Assembly: GCA_963812675.1 (NCBI GenBank)
Contig: CAWEWR010000007.1
Coordinates: 496,001 to 560,000 of the forward strand
DNA: 64,000 nucleotides
Direction: 5' to 3'
From: AP-15 sp963812675
GTDB taxonomy: Bacteria > Pseudomonadota > Alphaproteobacteria > ATCC43930 > CGMCC-115725
The notes beneath the pieces were generated by a model that saw only the letters and a list, made by a program, of their open reading frames with translations, was not told the DNA's origin and ran no database searches. The position numbers and the translations under genes were made by a program. Shown here in pieces: positions 26,308 to 34,759 of this stretch (position 1 is its first letter; the number at the start of each line of letters is the position of its first letter).

Positions 26308-27198
26308 TCATCTGAGTCGTATTCGGAACTTGAAAAGATAAACCAATGCCTTGAGGCCGTCGATCCAATTGATCTTCTTCCCCTCATCGTAGGTGCGGCC
26401 ATAATAGCTGATCCCCACTTCGTAAATTCGCCAGCGCCGCGCGCGCGCGATCTGTGCAGATATTTCAATCTCGATGCCAAAACCGTCGGAGGTGAGTCTA
26501 AGGTCTTTTAAAACCTGTTGCGTAAACATTTTATAACAGACCTCAATGTCAGACAACATCTGGTTGTATAATACGTTGAATAAAAGCGAAATGAGCCGGT
26601 TGCCGAGGTAGTGATGGAAATAAAGCGAACGATGCGGCCGGCCGTAGAAACGGGATCCGTAGACAACGTCGGCCACCTTCCGCTCGACGATTAGTGGAAG
26701 CATGCGCGACCAGTCGTTCGGGTCGTATTCGAGGTCGGCGTCTTGGATGACGACGACATCACCGGACGCGCTCGCCAAGCCGGTTCTAACCGCGGCGCCT
26801 TTGCCTCGGTTGCGTTCGTGAAACAGCACGGTAAACGAAATCGCGGCGTGATTGGGCGGACCATTGACGGAGAGTTCGAGTTCGCCGCGGGCGTTCAGCG
26901 ACAAGCGGCGCCAGCTCCCCTCTGATTGGCCGAGGTTTTTTCTCAGCCAATCGGAGGTTCCATCGCTCGATCTGTCGTCGACAATGACGATTTGCTTTGG
27001 GATTTCGGGCAGCGCCTTTGCCACCTCGTTCAGAATGCGCCCGAGCGTTTGCACTTCATTGTATACGGGGATCACGATCGAAAGCAGAGGCGCCGGTTCC
27101 CACTCTGTAGGAACCCCGGTCACAGCCGTCTCCGAAATCTCGCTCTTTGCCGCGGCTGGGGCGGCTGGCGATAACTCATTGGCCGGCCTGGCCACCAT
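26308..27198 (-). CDS. Family 2 glycosyltransferase, dolichyl/polyprenyl-phosphate mannosyltransferase-like
   Basis: A protein of about 296 residues with a cytoplasmic GT-A domain: LLSIVIPVYNEVQTL, IVIVDDRSSDGTSDWL, and the DxD-type VIQDADLEYDPNDW. The last part, SDIEVCYKMFTQQV, is characteristic of polyprenyl-phosphate sugar synthases. No C-terminal membrane spans are seen. It would make the lipid-linked sugar that GT39-type enzymes consume. The ATG at 27198 lies within the last 23 bases of the flippase-like gene; a TTG at 27216 would add six residues. Confidence 0.87.
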   Translation of the reverse strand: MVARPANELSPAAPAAAKSEISETAVTGVPTEWEPAPLLSIVIPVYNEVQTLGRILNEVAKALPEIPKQIVIVDDRSSDGTSDWLRKNLGQSEGSWRRLSLNARGELELSVNGPPNHAAISFTVLFHERNRGKGAAVRTGLASASGDVVVIQDADLEYDPNDWSRMLPLIVERKVADVVYGSRFYGRPHRSLYFHHYLGNRLISLLFNVLYNQMLSDIEVCYKMFTQQVLKDLRLTSDGFGIEIEISAQIARARRWRIYEVGISYYGRTYDEGKKINWIDGLKALVYLFKFRIRLR

Positions 27199-28159
27199 CG
27201 GATCGTTGTCTTGCAAAAATGGCGTAAAGAGCGGTTCCAGAGCCGTGCACGATAATCGCCGCCGCGATCACCGCGAGAGGGAGAAGCAGGCAGAGCTGCG
27301 CCAGAGTTGCCGCAGCGATGCCGAGCGCGCGAGCACCGCCGGCAAATTCTACCGCCAATGCATAGGCAAATTGCAACGTTCCGAGAAACGCGGGGCCGGA
27401 CGGCACGAGCGTGCTCAGGCTCGCTGCGCCGAGGAGGACCAGGGTGTCAGGAAATCCTAGGGTCAGCCCTACCGCCTTGACGAGAAACCACAGGGTGAGC
27501 GCATCCGGCACATATATGATGAGAGTAATCCCGACGACCTCCAACGTCCGCCATGTCCGCAGGATTTCGAACCCTTGCTGCACCATTGCCATCTGCCCGG
27601 ATAATCCGGGAAATCGTCCAACTACGCGCGACATCACGGAACCGGAAAGGCAGAAGGCAGCAACCAATACAACGCCGAACAGAACGCCGCCCGTCACCAG
27701 TACCTTTATCAGCAGCCCCGCGTTTGGCCTTGCTGCAGCGGCGAACAGCAGGCCGAATCCGAGACAGCAGACGACTGTAATCCCGTCGAATAGCCGCTCG
27801 ATGACGATCGAGGTCAGCCCCCAGACCCGTGACAGTCCGTAGGTTTTCTTGAAGAATTCGGCGCGGAACAGCTCGCCCAGCCGCGCCGGCATTACGGCGT
27901 TCAACCCATAGCCGACCAGCAGCGCCCGCGCGACGATCGGGAAAGGAATCGCCGCCACCGGGCGCAGGATGACCTGCCACCGCCACGCTCGAACTGCCAG
28001 GTTCAGTGTATATACGAGCATCGCCGCTGCAACCCAGAAAGGATCGGCGCCCGCCAGAGCCGCAGTGACGGCTCCCAATTGCACTCGATAAAAGGCGATC
28101 GCCAGAAAGAACAAAGTGCAGGCGAGGCCGATTACGAGCTGTATGAGACGCACCTTCAT
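27176..28159 (-). CDS. Flippase-like / lysylphosphatidylglycerol synthase transmembrane family protein (YbhN-like)
   Basis: A protein of 327 residues with about eight membrane spans and no extra soluble domain. The motifs YGLNAVMPARLGELFRAEFF and GLTSIVIERLFDGITVV belong to the UPF0104/YbhN family, related to the membrane part of MprF and to AglD. The family is thought to move lipids or lipid-linked sugars across membranes. It overlaps the polyprenyl-phosphate glycosyltransferase gene by 23 bases, a pairing common in bacteria, which supports a joint role with a lipid-linked sugar. Confidence 0.85.
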   Translation of the reverse strand: MKVRLIQLVIGLACTLFFLAIAFYRVQLGAVTAALAGADPFWVAAAMLVYTLNLAVRAWRWQVILRPVAAIPFPIVARALLVGYGLNAVMPARLGELFRAEFFKKTYGLSRVWGLTSIVIERLFDGITVVCCLGFGLLFAAAARPNAGLLIKVLVTGGVLFGVVLVAAFCLSGSVMSRVVGRFPGLSGQMAMVQQGFEILRTWRTLEVVGITLIIYVPDALTLWFLVKAVGLTLGFPDTLVLLGAASLSTLVPSGPAFLGTLQFAYALAVEFAGGARALGIAAATLAQLCLLLPLAVIAAAIIVHGSGTALYAIFARQRSDGGQAGQ

Positions 28160-28637
28160 CTAAGTTGGCCGCGCAGCTGGTGGGTTGATCGCAGCGATCA
28201 CGGCGGCAAAACGCCAATCGGACCGGAGAAATCGGAGACCGGCGCATCGCTGGACGCCGACCTCGGCGGTGGTGGCGGGAGGCCTTAGCATTTCACGTGA
28301 GATCCAAGCTGGCAGAATTAATCAGGAGTATGCAGCAGGCCGCCGCTACGAAACTCGCCGCCGGCCAATCTTGTCGCGTCTTTTTTAAAAGACTCCCATT
28401 TCGCGAAAATGAAGAAGCATCCTAGCCGACCAGAGATTTTAGGGCAAAGCCTATGATCGCCAGTCATGATTCGGCAGCAGCACGGCTGAGCGCAACTCAA
28501 CTCCGTTTAGACACGAGATCAAAAGCGAGTACTCGCCGGATTGCGCGGCGTACGGCCGCCGCGCGTGCTTTCGACGGTCCCACGTTGGAAACTCGGGCGA
28601 CTGGCCCGCCGTCTGCCGGCCGCGGACCGACACGTAG
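28160..28637. other. Intergenic region, no gene seen
   Basis: These 478 bases lie between two minus-strand genes. They include an AT-rich patch around 28380-28410 but no frame with recognisable protein features. Promoters of the flippase-like gene are expected here. Confidence 0.45.
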
Positions 28638-30173
28638 TCACGGTTCGAAAGCAGCGCGAGCGAAGGGTGCGAAGGGCAACAGGGCGAGGCGGACCGGCAT
28701 CGGCACGGCGATGCTCCACACCTTGTGGATCAAAAGGACGTAATGGCTGCCTAAAATCCCAACCACGCACAAACTCGCCGCCGCGATGCTCAGCCGCTTG
28801 CGCCAGCTCTCCGGCTTTTCCGCCGCCGTGAACGACATCGCTCGATAACCAATGAGCGCCGCCACTGTCATGAAAGGCGCGAAATCGAACCGGTAGCGCA
28901 TCGTGAGATACATGGCAGCGAGGATCAGGAGCACGGTGGAAGAGTGGCCGACCAGTGCCAGACGAAGGATCGCCACCGCTTGGCGCGGAAGCGAGGGTCT
29001 CCACCACAGGTGGTAAAGACCGACCCCGGCAAGCAAAATGGTAAGCGGGTTGGTCAGGAACGGTGAGAACGGCGGCGCTTCGATTGTCGCAAGCCGGCTG
29101 TCCAAGAACTCGGCGAACGGATGCACTCCCTTCAGTAGGTATGGAATGCCCGTCGCATAATACAACCCGCCGATCCACATTCGGCCGAAGTTGATCTCCC
29201 CATAATTTTGCAGGATGTCGAGAAAGTTGGCGTGCCTTAAACCCCAATAATAATATCGAAAGTCGACAAAGGTGAAGGGGTTGCCCCATCGCGCGAAGTT
29301 GACCGCGCCGACTGCGGCGGCAAACAGCAGCAGGACGGCGATCGGCGGCGCGATGCTCGGATCGCCCGCCACCGCCCGGATCGTGGTCGGCGCGCCTCCT
29401 GCAGGAAATGTCCGCAGCTGCTCGCGGCGTCCGGCTGCATGACGCTTCCACGCTGACCAGGCAACCAGAAGCATGGTGCCGAGATAGAGCGCCACACCGA
29501 TCGAAGCACGGGTGTTGATCGCCAGTCCGGCAAGGGTGGCCAACCAGACCAAATCGCGCGCGCCGAGGTCGCGCCCCCCAAAAGCGGCGCGCACGAGGAC
29601 GAGGTTGAATGTTGCCGCCATTGCTGCTGACCAGAGTATCGGTTCGTGATAAATCGAGGCTGAGCCGAGTATATAAAGCTGCGGCCCACTGAGCACCGTC
29701 GCCGCCATCATGATGGCGAGAAAGCTGCGCCATCGATTCTGCGGCGGTAGGCTTCGGTGTACGATCAGCAGCATCCGCAACTGCACGGCGACATAGACGA
29801 CGACCGCGGTCAGACAAGACAAGCGCGCGAGCGGGACCTGGGCAATGTCGACAAACGGCATGGCGGAGAGCCGCAGCAACGCCGGAAACACCCCAAAATA
29901 GGCGTAGGTTTTGCCGTTATGCGTAAACGCCTCGAAATCGATCGCTTCGCGGTCGACGGTGACCTCGCCGCGCAGCAGGTGAACCAGCATGCTGTCGAAC
30001 GCTTTATCCAGCATCTCCGGTGCGAACAGCTGGAGGGTCCCGTTGCTCAGCAGAAACAGGTAATAGACCGCGACGGCGACAATCAGCGCGGCGAGACCCC
30101 AACCGGATGAAATCCAACCGGCGCGTTCCGGAGCGCCGAGTCCGACGCTAGTGTACCGTCCCGGAAGAGACAT
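28638..30173 (-). CDS. Multi-span membrane protein, possible GT-C glycosyltransferase
   Basis: A protein of 511 residues with an N-terminal membrane span (AALIVAVAVYYLFLLSNG), a soluble loop with KAFDSMLVHLLRGEVTVDRE and EAFTHNGKTYAYFGVFPALL, then about eight to ten further spans. The repeated YAYFGVFPALLRL and YHEPILWSAAMAATFN motifs resemble uncharacterised membrane proteins of glycan clusters. It ends with a short tail. The ATG at 30173 is preferred; a TTG at 30185 would add four residues. The glycosyltransferase call rests on architecture and neighbours only. Confidence 0.6.
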   Translation of the reverse strand: MSLPGRYTSVGLGAPERAGWISSGWGLAALIVAVAVYYLFLLSNGTLQLFAPEMLDKAFDSMLVHLLRGEVTVDREAIDFEAFTHNGKTYAYFGVFPALLRLSAMPFVDIAQVPLARLSCLTAVVVYVAVQLRMLLIVHRSLPPQNRWRSFLAIMMAATVLSGPQLYILGSASIYHEPILWSAAMAATFNLVLVRAAFGGRDLGARDLVWLATLAGLAINTRASIGVALYLGTMLLVAWSAWKRHAAGRREQLRTFPAGGAPTTIRAVAGDPSIAPPIAVLLLFAAAVGAVNFARWGNPFTFVDFRYYYWGLRHANFLDILQNYGEINFGRMWIGGLYYATGIPYLLKGVHPFAEFLDSRLATIEAPPFSPFLTNPLTILLAGVGLYHLWWRPSLPRQAVAILRLALVGHSSTVLLILAAMYLTMRYRFDFAPFMTVAALIGYRAMSFTAAEKPESWRKRLSIAAASLCVVGILGSHYVLLIHKVWSIAVPMPVRLALLPFAPFARAAFEP

Positions 30174-30246
30174 TTGGGGGTCCAAAACCGGCTCGTAGAC
30201 GCGAATACCGGGTTTCGCCGGGTGGGTTTACCAAACCGTTAATGTC

Positions 30247-31405
30247 TCAAACCGTCGCCTGTGTTCCGAGGATGACTGAGCTCTGCGACGACAGCACGCC
30301 GCCATTGCCGTGCGCGATCGCGGTCTCGCAATCGGCGATCTGGCGGGCGCCGCATTCGCGGCGGCAGCTGCCGTGCCGCCTCGATTAACAAGAACAACCC
30401 GTACATGCCGGGGTGGCAATAGGAGAGGCCCCCGCCATTGGTGTTGACCGGCAGACCGCCGCCGGGCGCGATATGGCCGTTGGATACGAAGCGGCCCCCC
30501 TCGCCTTTCGGGCAGAAGCCCAGATCCTCGAGGAAAAGGATCGTGTTGATCGTGAAGGCGTCGTACAGCTCGACGACATCGATGTCGCCGCGAGAAAGGC
30601 GCGCCATTTCGTATGCCGCACGCCCCGACCGCAGGGCCCCGGTCACCGTCAGATCCGGCATGCTCGAAATATTGGCGTGAGTGATCGCCTGACCGCAGCC
30701 GAGGACATAGACCGGCGGCTTTTTCAGCGACCGGGCGCGTTCGGCGGTGGTCATGATCACCGCGCCGCCGCCATCGGTGATCAGACAGCAATCGCGCACG
30801 GTGAACGGATAGCTCACCATGCGCGCCGACAGCACCTCATCGACCGTCAGCGGCTTCTTTTCCCAAGCCGCCGGGTTGAGCAATGCCCATTCCCGCGCCG
30901 CCACGGCGACCGCCGCCAATTGCTCGCGCGTCGTGCCGTATTGGTGCATGTGGCGCGACGCCGCCAGCGCATAGGCGGTCGCGGGCAGAAACGGCCGGAA
31001 CGGAGTTTCATAGGGGTTGTATTCGCGCACCGAGGCCTGACGGCGCCCAACCGTCCGCTGGGTGCTGCCATAGGCGATGACCACGACCTTGCACAGGCCC
31101 AGCTGGAGCGCCGCCTGCGCGTGCGCGACATGAAACATGAAAGACGAGCCGCCGAGGATCGTCGTATCGATAAAGGCAGGCGAGATGCCGAGATATTCGC
31201 TCAATGCGAGGCCCGATGTGCGGCTTTGCGTCGTCGCGCAGAGAAGGCCGTCGACATCGCGCAGGTGGAGACCGCAATCGGCTAGCGCCCGCTGGATGCC
31301 TTGCGCCATCAGATCGATCGGGGTCATCTCCTTGGCGACCGCGCCCAGATCGGACTCGGCGATGCCGACGATCGCTGCAGAGCCGCGCTGCAGCCCGTCC
31401 ATCAT
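30247..31405 (-). CDS. Non-specific thiolase (SCP-X/acetyl-CoA acetyltransferase family), frameshifted near its 3' end
   Basis: The ATG at 31405 opens a thiolase-like protein with AIVGIAESDLG at the start, GLLCATTQSRTSGLALSEYLG, LYDAFTINTILFLEDLGFCPKG, GGGLPVNTNGGGLSYCHPGMYG, the usual C-terminal body. The continuous frame then runs into a basic tail lacking the family end. Removing one C at about 30358-30364 restores the expected end: CGARQIADCETAIAHGNGG and VLSSQSSVILGTQATV, stopping at 30247. So the gene carries a +1 frameshift about 38 codons before its end, through a real mutation or a base-calling error. The family cleaves or condenses acyl-CoA. It overlaps the DUF35 gene by 4 bases, the usual partner. 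Confidence 0.85.
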
Positions 31406-31785
31406 ACCGTCCCCAGCGGTGTGAATACCGGGTAGGGCGGCTCGTCGCCGCCGGGCCGATGAACACGGAACCTGACCCGCATGCCGATCCGCACCGCTTC
31501 CGGCGCAATGTGTTCGACCCGGCTCATCAGCCGGAAGCCCTCGTCGCAATCAATGAGGGCGACATTATAGGGCGCGCCTTCGCGGGGATGGGTTACCGTC
31601 GTGGCATAAACCGTCCCGAGACCTGAGCTCACCCGCCATTCGAGCCGACTGCTGCCAGTGAAGGGGCAGATGACGCGCGGGTAGAACACTGCTTTTCCGG
31701 CCTCGGGGCTCCATTGGTAAGCCAATTCACCCGCTTCCAGGTGCGCCTGATAGAGCGCAAGAGGTGATTCCTTTATCCGCCCCAT
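31402..31785 (-). CDS. DUF35 OB-fold acyl-CoA-associated protein lacking a complete zinc ribbon
   Basis: A protein of 127 residues, partner of the thiolase. The C-terminal half is the OB-fold (GTVYATTVTHPR, VALIDCDEGFRLMSRVEH, VRFRVHRPGG). The N-terminal half should be a rubredoxin-like zinc ribbon with four Cys; here only VICPFTGS keeps one Cys and the first CxxC is replaced by WSPEAG. DUF35 proteins bind the acyl chain and support thiolase and condensing enzymes. The ATG at 31785 follows AGGGAG at about 8 bases; an in-frame ATG at 31809 is less likely. The stop overlaps the thiolase ATG. Confidence 0.8.
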   Translation of the reverse strand: MGRIKESPLALYQAHLEAGELAYQWSPEAGKAVFYPRVICPFTGSSRLEWRVSSGLGTVYATTVTHPREGAPYNVALIDCDEGFRLMSRVEHIAPEAVRIGMRVRFRVHRPGGDEPPYPVFTPLGTV

Positions 31786-31856
31786 CTTCGGCTCCCTCTG
31801 CCGGCTCATTCTGTCCGATTAAGAACACCGCAGGCTGCGGCATATTAAAATGGTTT

Positions 31857-31872
31857 CCCGGCGAAAGCCGGG
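31857..31872. repeat. REP-like hairpin
   Basis: The sequence CCCGGC-GAAA-GCCGGG is a 6-base stem with a GAAA loop, related to the core at 14247-14260. It lies in the gap between the divergent DUF35 and CapA-like genes. Confidence 0.6.
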
Positions 31873-32025
31873 ATCCATGTGGCAACAGGCACAATGTTCT
31901 ACGTCTATCTGCTCGGGAGCAAGCCGCATGGAAGACTGGAAGATCAACCCGATGTGACGTAAGTGGAGCAGGCTAGGCGCGTCGCCGGCACGCTGTCGAC
32001 GTGCGGCGGAGCGGAAGGGGGTAGC

Positions 32026-33063
32026 ATGCCGACAAAGATGATTCTGACCGGTGACGTCAATCTGATGAACGTCACTGATCCAAGAATGCCGTTCTTGCTC
32101 GTCGAGGGCGAATTCCGCGCCGCCGACATCGTCTTTTCGAATCTAGAATGCTGTCTCTATCGACCGCCGAGCGGGCATTCGGTCGAGCACGAGGGGTTCT
32201 ATGCCGATCCCTCGGTAGCCGCCGAGGCCCTAACATTGGCGGGCATTCATGCGGTCGGCGTCGCCAATAACGTCAACTATGGCGAGGCGGCTATTACCGG
32301 GTCGATCGCCCGCCTGGACGAAATCGGGATCGCGCATACCGGGGCCGGGGCGAACTGGGCGGCAGCGCGGGCTCCGCTGATCCTCGAGCGGCACGGGGTA
32401 CGGTTCGGCTTTCTGCAGCGCAGCTCGGTCTATTGGCCGACCAACCACGAGGCCGGCGACAACACCGCCGGCATCGCGGTGATCCGCGGCCACACCGCCT
32501 ATCATGTCCCGCTGCACGGCAGCCGCCCGCCGGCCAACCGGCCGGGCATCCCGCCCGAGATCGTGACCTGGGCCGATCCGGCCTATCTGCGATGGCTCGA
32601 AGAAGACATCGCTGACCTGCGACGGCGGGCCGACATCGTTATCGCATCGTTTCACTGGGGGCTCCGTGAGGACGTGCTTCATTACATGACCGAGATCGCG
32701 CACCGGGCAATCGACGCGGGCGCCGGCATGGTCATCGGCCACGGTCCGCACTTTTCGCTGCCGATCGAGGTATACAGGGGCGCGCCGATCTTCTACGGAC
32801 TCGGCAGCTTTTGCTTTCACACCGGCCATGGCGGCAGAATGCACGGCGACTGGCTCGGCATGATGGTCCGGGCAATTTGGGACGGAGAGCGGATCGGGAA
32901 GCTGACGTTCCAATTCGTTCGGCACGATGATCGCAACCGCACGGTTCCCCGAGCGCTGGCGGACGAAGCGGCGGCATTCGACCGGATCGCGCGTGAGAGT
33001 GCAGGATTGGGCGCTAAGCTTGTCGCGCGAGGCGATGAGGTCGCGATCGACCTCGGGACTTGA
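32026..33063 (+). CDS. CapA-family metallophosphatase-like protein
   Basis: A protein of 345 residues of the CapA/poly-gamma-glutamate biosynthesis family, which has a calcineurin-like metallophosphoesterase fold. It has ILTGDVNLMN, FSNLECCLYRPP, GVANNVNYGEAA in place of the family AN(N)H motif, IVIASFHWG and VIGHGPHF. No signal peptide is seen, so the protein may be cytoplasmic, unlike CapA of capsule clusters. The ATG at 32026 follows GGAAGGGGG by 5 bases. Neighbours are catabolic rather than capsular, so the role is unclear. Confidence 0.82.
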   Translation: MPTKMILTGDVNLMNVTDPRMPFLLVEGEFRAADIVFSNLECCLYRPPSGHSVEHEGFYADPSVAAEALTLAGIHAVGVANNVNYGEAAITGSIARLDEIGIAHTGAGANWAAARAPLILERHGVRFGFLQRSSVYWPTNHEAGDNTAGIAVIRGHTAYHVPLHGSRPPANRPGIPPEIVTWADPAYLRWLEEDIADLRRRADIVIASFHWGLREDVLHYMTEIAHRAIDAGAGMVIGHGPHFSLPIEVYRGAPIFYGLGSFCFHTGHGGRMHGDWLGMMVRAIWDGERIGKLTFQFVRHDDRNRTVPRALADEAAAFDRIARESAGLGAKLVARGDEVAIDLGT

Positions 33064-33145
33064 CGCCGGGTGGCCGGTGGCGGTTTAGATCGGCTGTCGC
33101 TTGCCCGGTGTCCAATTGCCCCTGTATCCAACCGATAGGAATACG

Positions 33146-33469
33146 ATGCCGAAAGTCACCTACGTACATCCGAACGGGGCGCGCGAAGTGCTCGATGTGC
33201 CGCTCGGCACCAGCGTCATGCGGGCGGCGATCGTCAATGGCGTCGACGGCATCGTTGCCGAGTGCGGCGGCGAGATGATGTGCGCCACCTGCCACGTCTA
33301 TGTCGAGCCCGACCAGCTCGACCGCACCCCGCCCCAATCGGACGACGAGAAGGCGATGCTCGAATTCACTGCGAGTGAGCGCAAGCCGAACAGCCGGTTG
33401 AGCTGCCAATTGGTCGCAACTCCCGAATTCGACGGTCTCGTCGTTTATCTGCCAGAGACGCAGGTCTGA
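33146..33469 (+). CDS. [2Fe-2S] ferredoxin, adrenodoxin type
   Basis: A protein of 107 residues with the four cluster ligands in adrenodoxin-type spacing: C40-x5-C46-x2-C49-x37-C87, in AECGGEMMCATCH and LSCQLV. It carries single electrons from a flavoprotein reductase to an oxygenase such as a cytochrome P450. The ATG at 33146 follows AGGA. The stop TGA overlaps the ATG of the reductase gene, so the two are translationally coupled. No P450 is in the window. Confidence 0.92.
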   Translation: MPKVTYVHPNGAREVLDVPLGTSVMRAAIVNGVDGIVAECGGEMMCATCHVYVEPDQLDRTPPQSDDEKAMLEFTASERKPNSRLSCQLVATPEFDGLVVYLPETQV

Positions 33470-34707
33470 TGGCGGGTCCGGTCGTCGCCATCATCGGCGC
33501 CGGCCAGGCCGGTTTCCAAGCGGCTGCCTCGTTGCGCGACACCGGCTTCGCCGGCCGCGTCGTGCTGATCGGCGACGAGCCAGTCGTGCCCTACCAGCGC
33601 CCGCCGCTGTCGAAATCGTACCTCGCCGGTCAATCCGGAGCCGATGATTTGTGGCTACGGCCGACCGAGTTCTATGCCAGGCAGCAGATCGACCTCGTCT
33701 ACGGCGACGCGGTAACGGCAATAGATCGCGGACAGCGGCGCCTGCGTTTGACTTCGGGCATCGAGTTCTCGTGGGACCATCTCATCTTTGCGACCGGGGC
33801 CGGGTGCCGTCCGCTCGCCGTGCCGGGAGCCGAACTCGACGGCGTATTGGCGCTGCGCACCCTCGCCGATGCGGACGCCCTGCGGCAGCGGCTGGAGGAG
33901 GCGCGCGCGGTTGCGGTCGTCGGCGCAGGCTTTATCGGCCTTGAATTCGCCGCCGTCGCGCTCGCGCGCGGCACCATGGTCCACATCATCGAAGTGACTC
34001 GTCAGCCAATGGGCCGGGTGGTTTCCGAGCCAGTGTCGCGGTTCTTTACCGAGGCGCATATTGCCTGGGGAGCCGAAGTCGCGCTGGGCACTGGTGTAGC
34101 CCGCATCCTCGGCGCTAGCGGCCGGGTTGCCGGGGTCGAGACGACTGATGGGCGCCGTATTGCCGCCGATCTGGTCCTGATCTGCATCGGGGTCACCCCG
34201 AATGCCGAGCTGGCCGGCGACGCCGGGCTCACTGTCGATAACGGCGTCGTCGTCGACGAATACCTTATGACCAGTGATCCGGCGATCTCCGCCATTGGCG
34301 ATTGCGCGAATTTCCCGACCCCCTTTGCGCCCGGTCGCGTGCGCCTTGAGTTGGTGCAGAACGCGGTAGACCAAGGACGCTGCGTCGCTGATCGTCTCGC
34401 CGGCCGGCCGGTGCCCTACCAAAAGGTACCGTGGTTCTGGAGCGACCAAGGCGATCTGAAATTGCAGATCGCCGGCATTACCATAGGCCACGACACATCG
34501 GTTCTCCGCGGCAACCCGGCCGGCCGCAAATTCTCGGTATTCTGCTTCCGGGGCAGGCGGTTGATCGGCGTCGAATCAGTCAATCGAAGCGCCGACCACG
34601 TCGTCGCACGGCGGCTGTTGGCGGGTGACCCCGAATTGTCGCCGGAGCAGGCGGCCGATGAAGGTTATGACCTACGGGCCCACGCTCGTAGACTGCCGGG
34701 CCGGTAG
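33469..34707 (+). CDS. NAD(P)H-dependent FAD ferredoxin reductase
   Basis: A protein of 412 residues of the putidaredoxin/rhodocoxin reductase family. The FAD site is AIIGAGQAGFQAA (near residue 5), the NAD site is VVGAGFIGLEFAAVALARG (near residue 147), and the second FAD motif is ISAIGDCANF (near 277). The C-terminal domain begins with VPWFWSDQGDLKLQIAG, typical of the family. It reduces the ferredoxin encoded immediately upstream (overlap TGATG). Together they form the two-protein electron chain of a class I P450 or Rieske-type oxygenase, whose gene is elsewhere. Confidence 0.92.
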   Translation: MAGPVVAIIGAGQAGFQAAASLRDTGFAGRVVLIGDEPVVPYQRPPLSKSYLAGQSGADDLWLRPTEFYARQQIDLVYGDAVTAIDRGQRRLRLTSGIEFSWDHLIFATGAGCRPLAVPGAELDGVLALRTLADADALRQRLEEARAVAVVGAGFIGLEFAAVALARGTMVHIIEVTRQPMGRVVSEPVSRFFTEAHIAWGAEVALGTGVARILGASGRVAGVETTDGRRIAADLVLICIGVTPNAELAGDAGLTVDNGVVVDEYLMTSDPAISAIGDCANFPTPFAPGRVRLELVQNAVDQGRCVADRLAGRPVPYQKVPWFWSDQGDLKLQIAGITIGHDTSVLRGNPAGRKFSVFCFRGRRLIGVESVNRSADHVVARRLLAGDPELSPEQAADEGYDLRAHARRLPGR

Positions 34708-34759
34708 TGCGTGTGCGTTCATTGCACCTAGCCTATGGCGGGCAAGCGAGGAGGAGCGA

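Noticed and set aside
30239..30380. Programmed ribosomal frameshift in the thiolase gene
   Set aside because: No slippery heptamer or downstream structure of the known kind is visible; a simple insertion explains the change.
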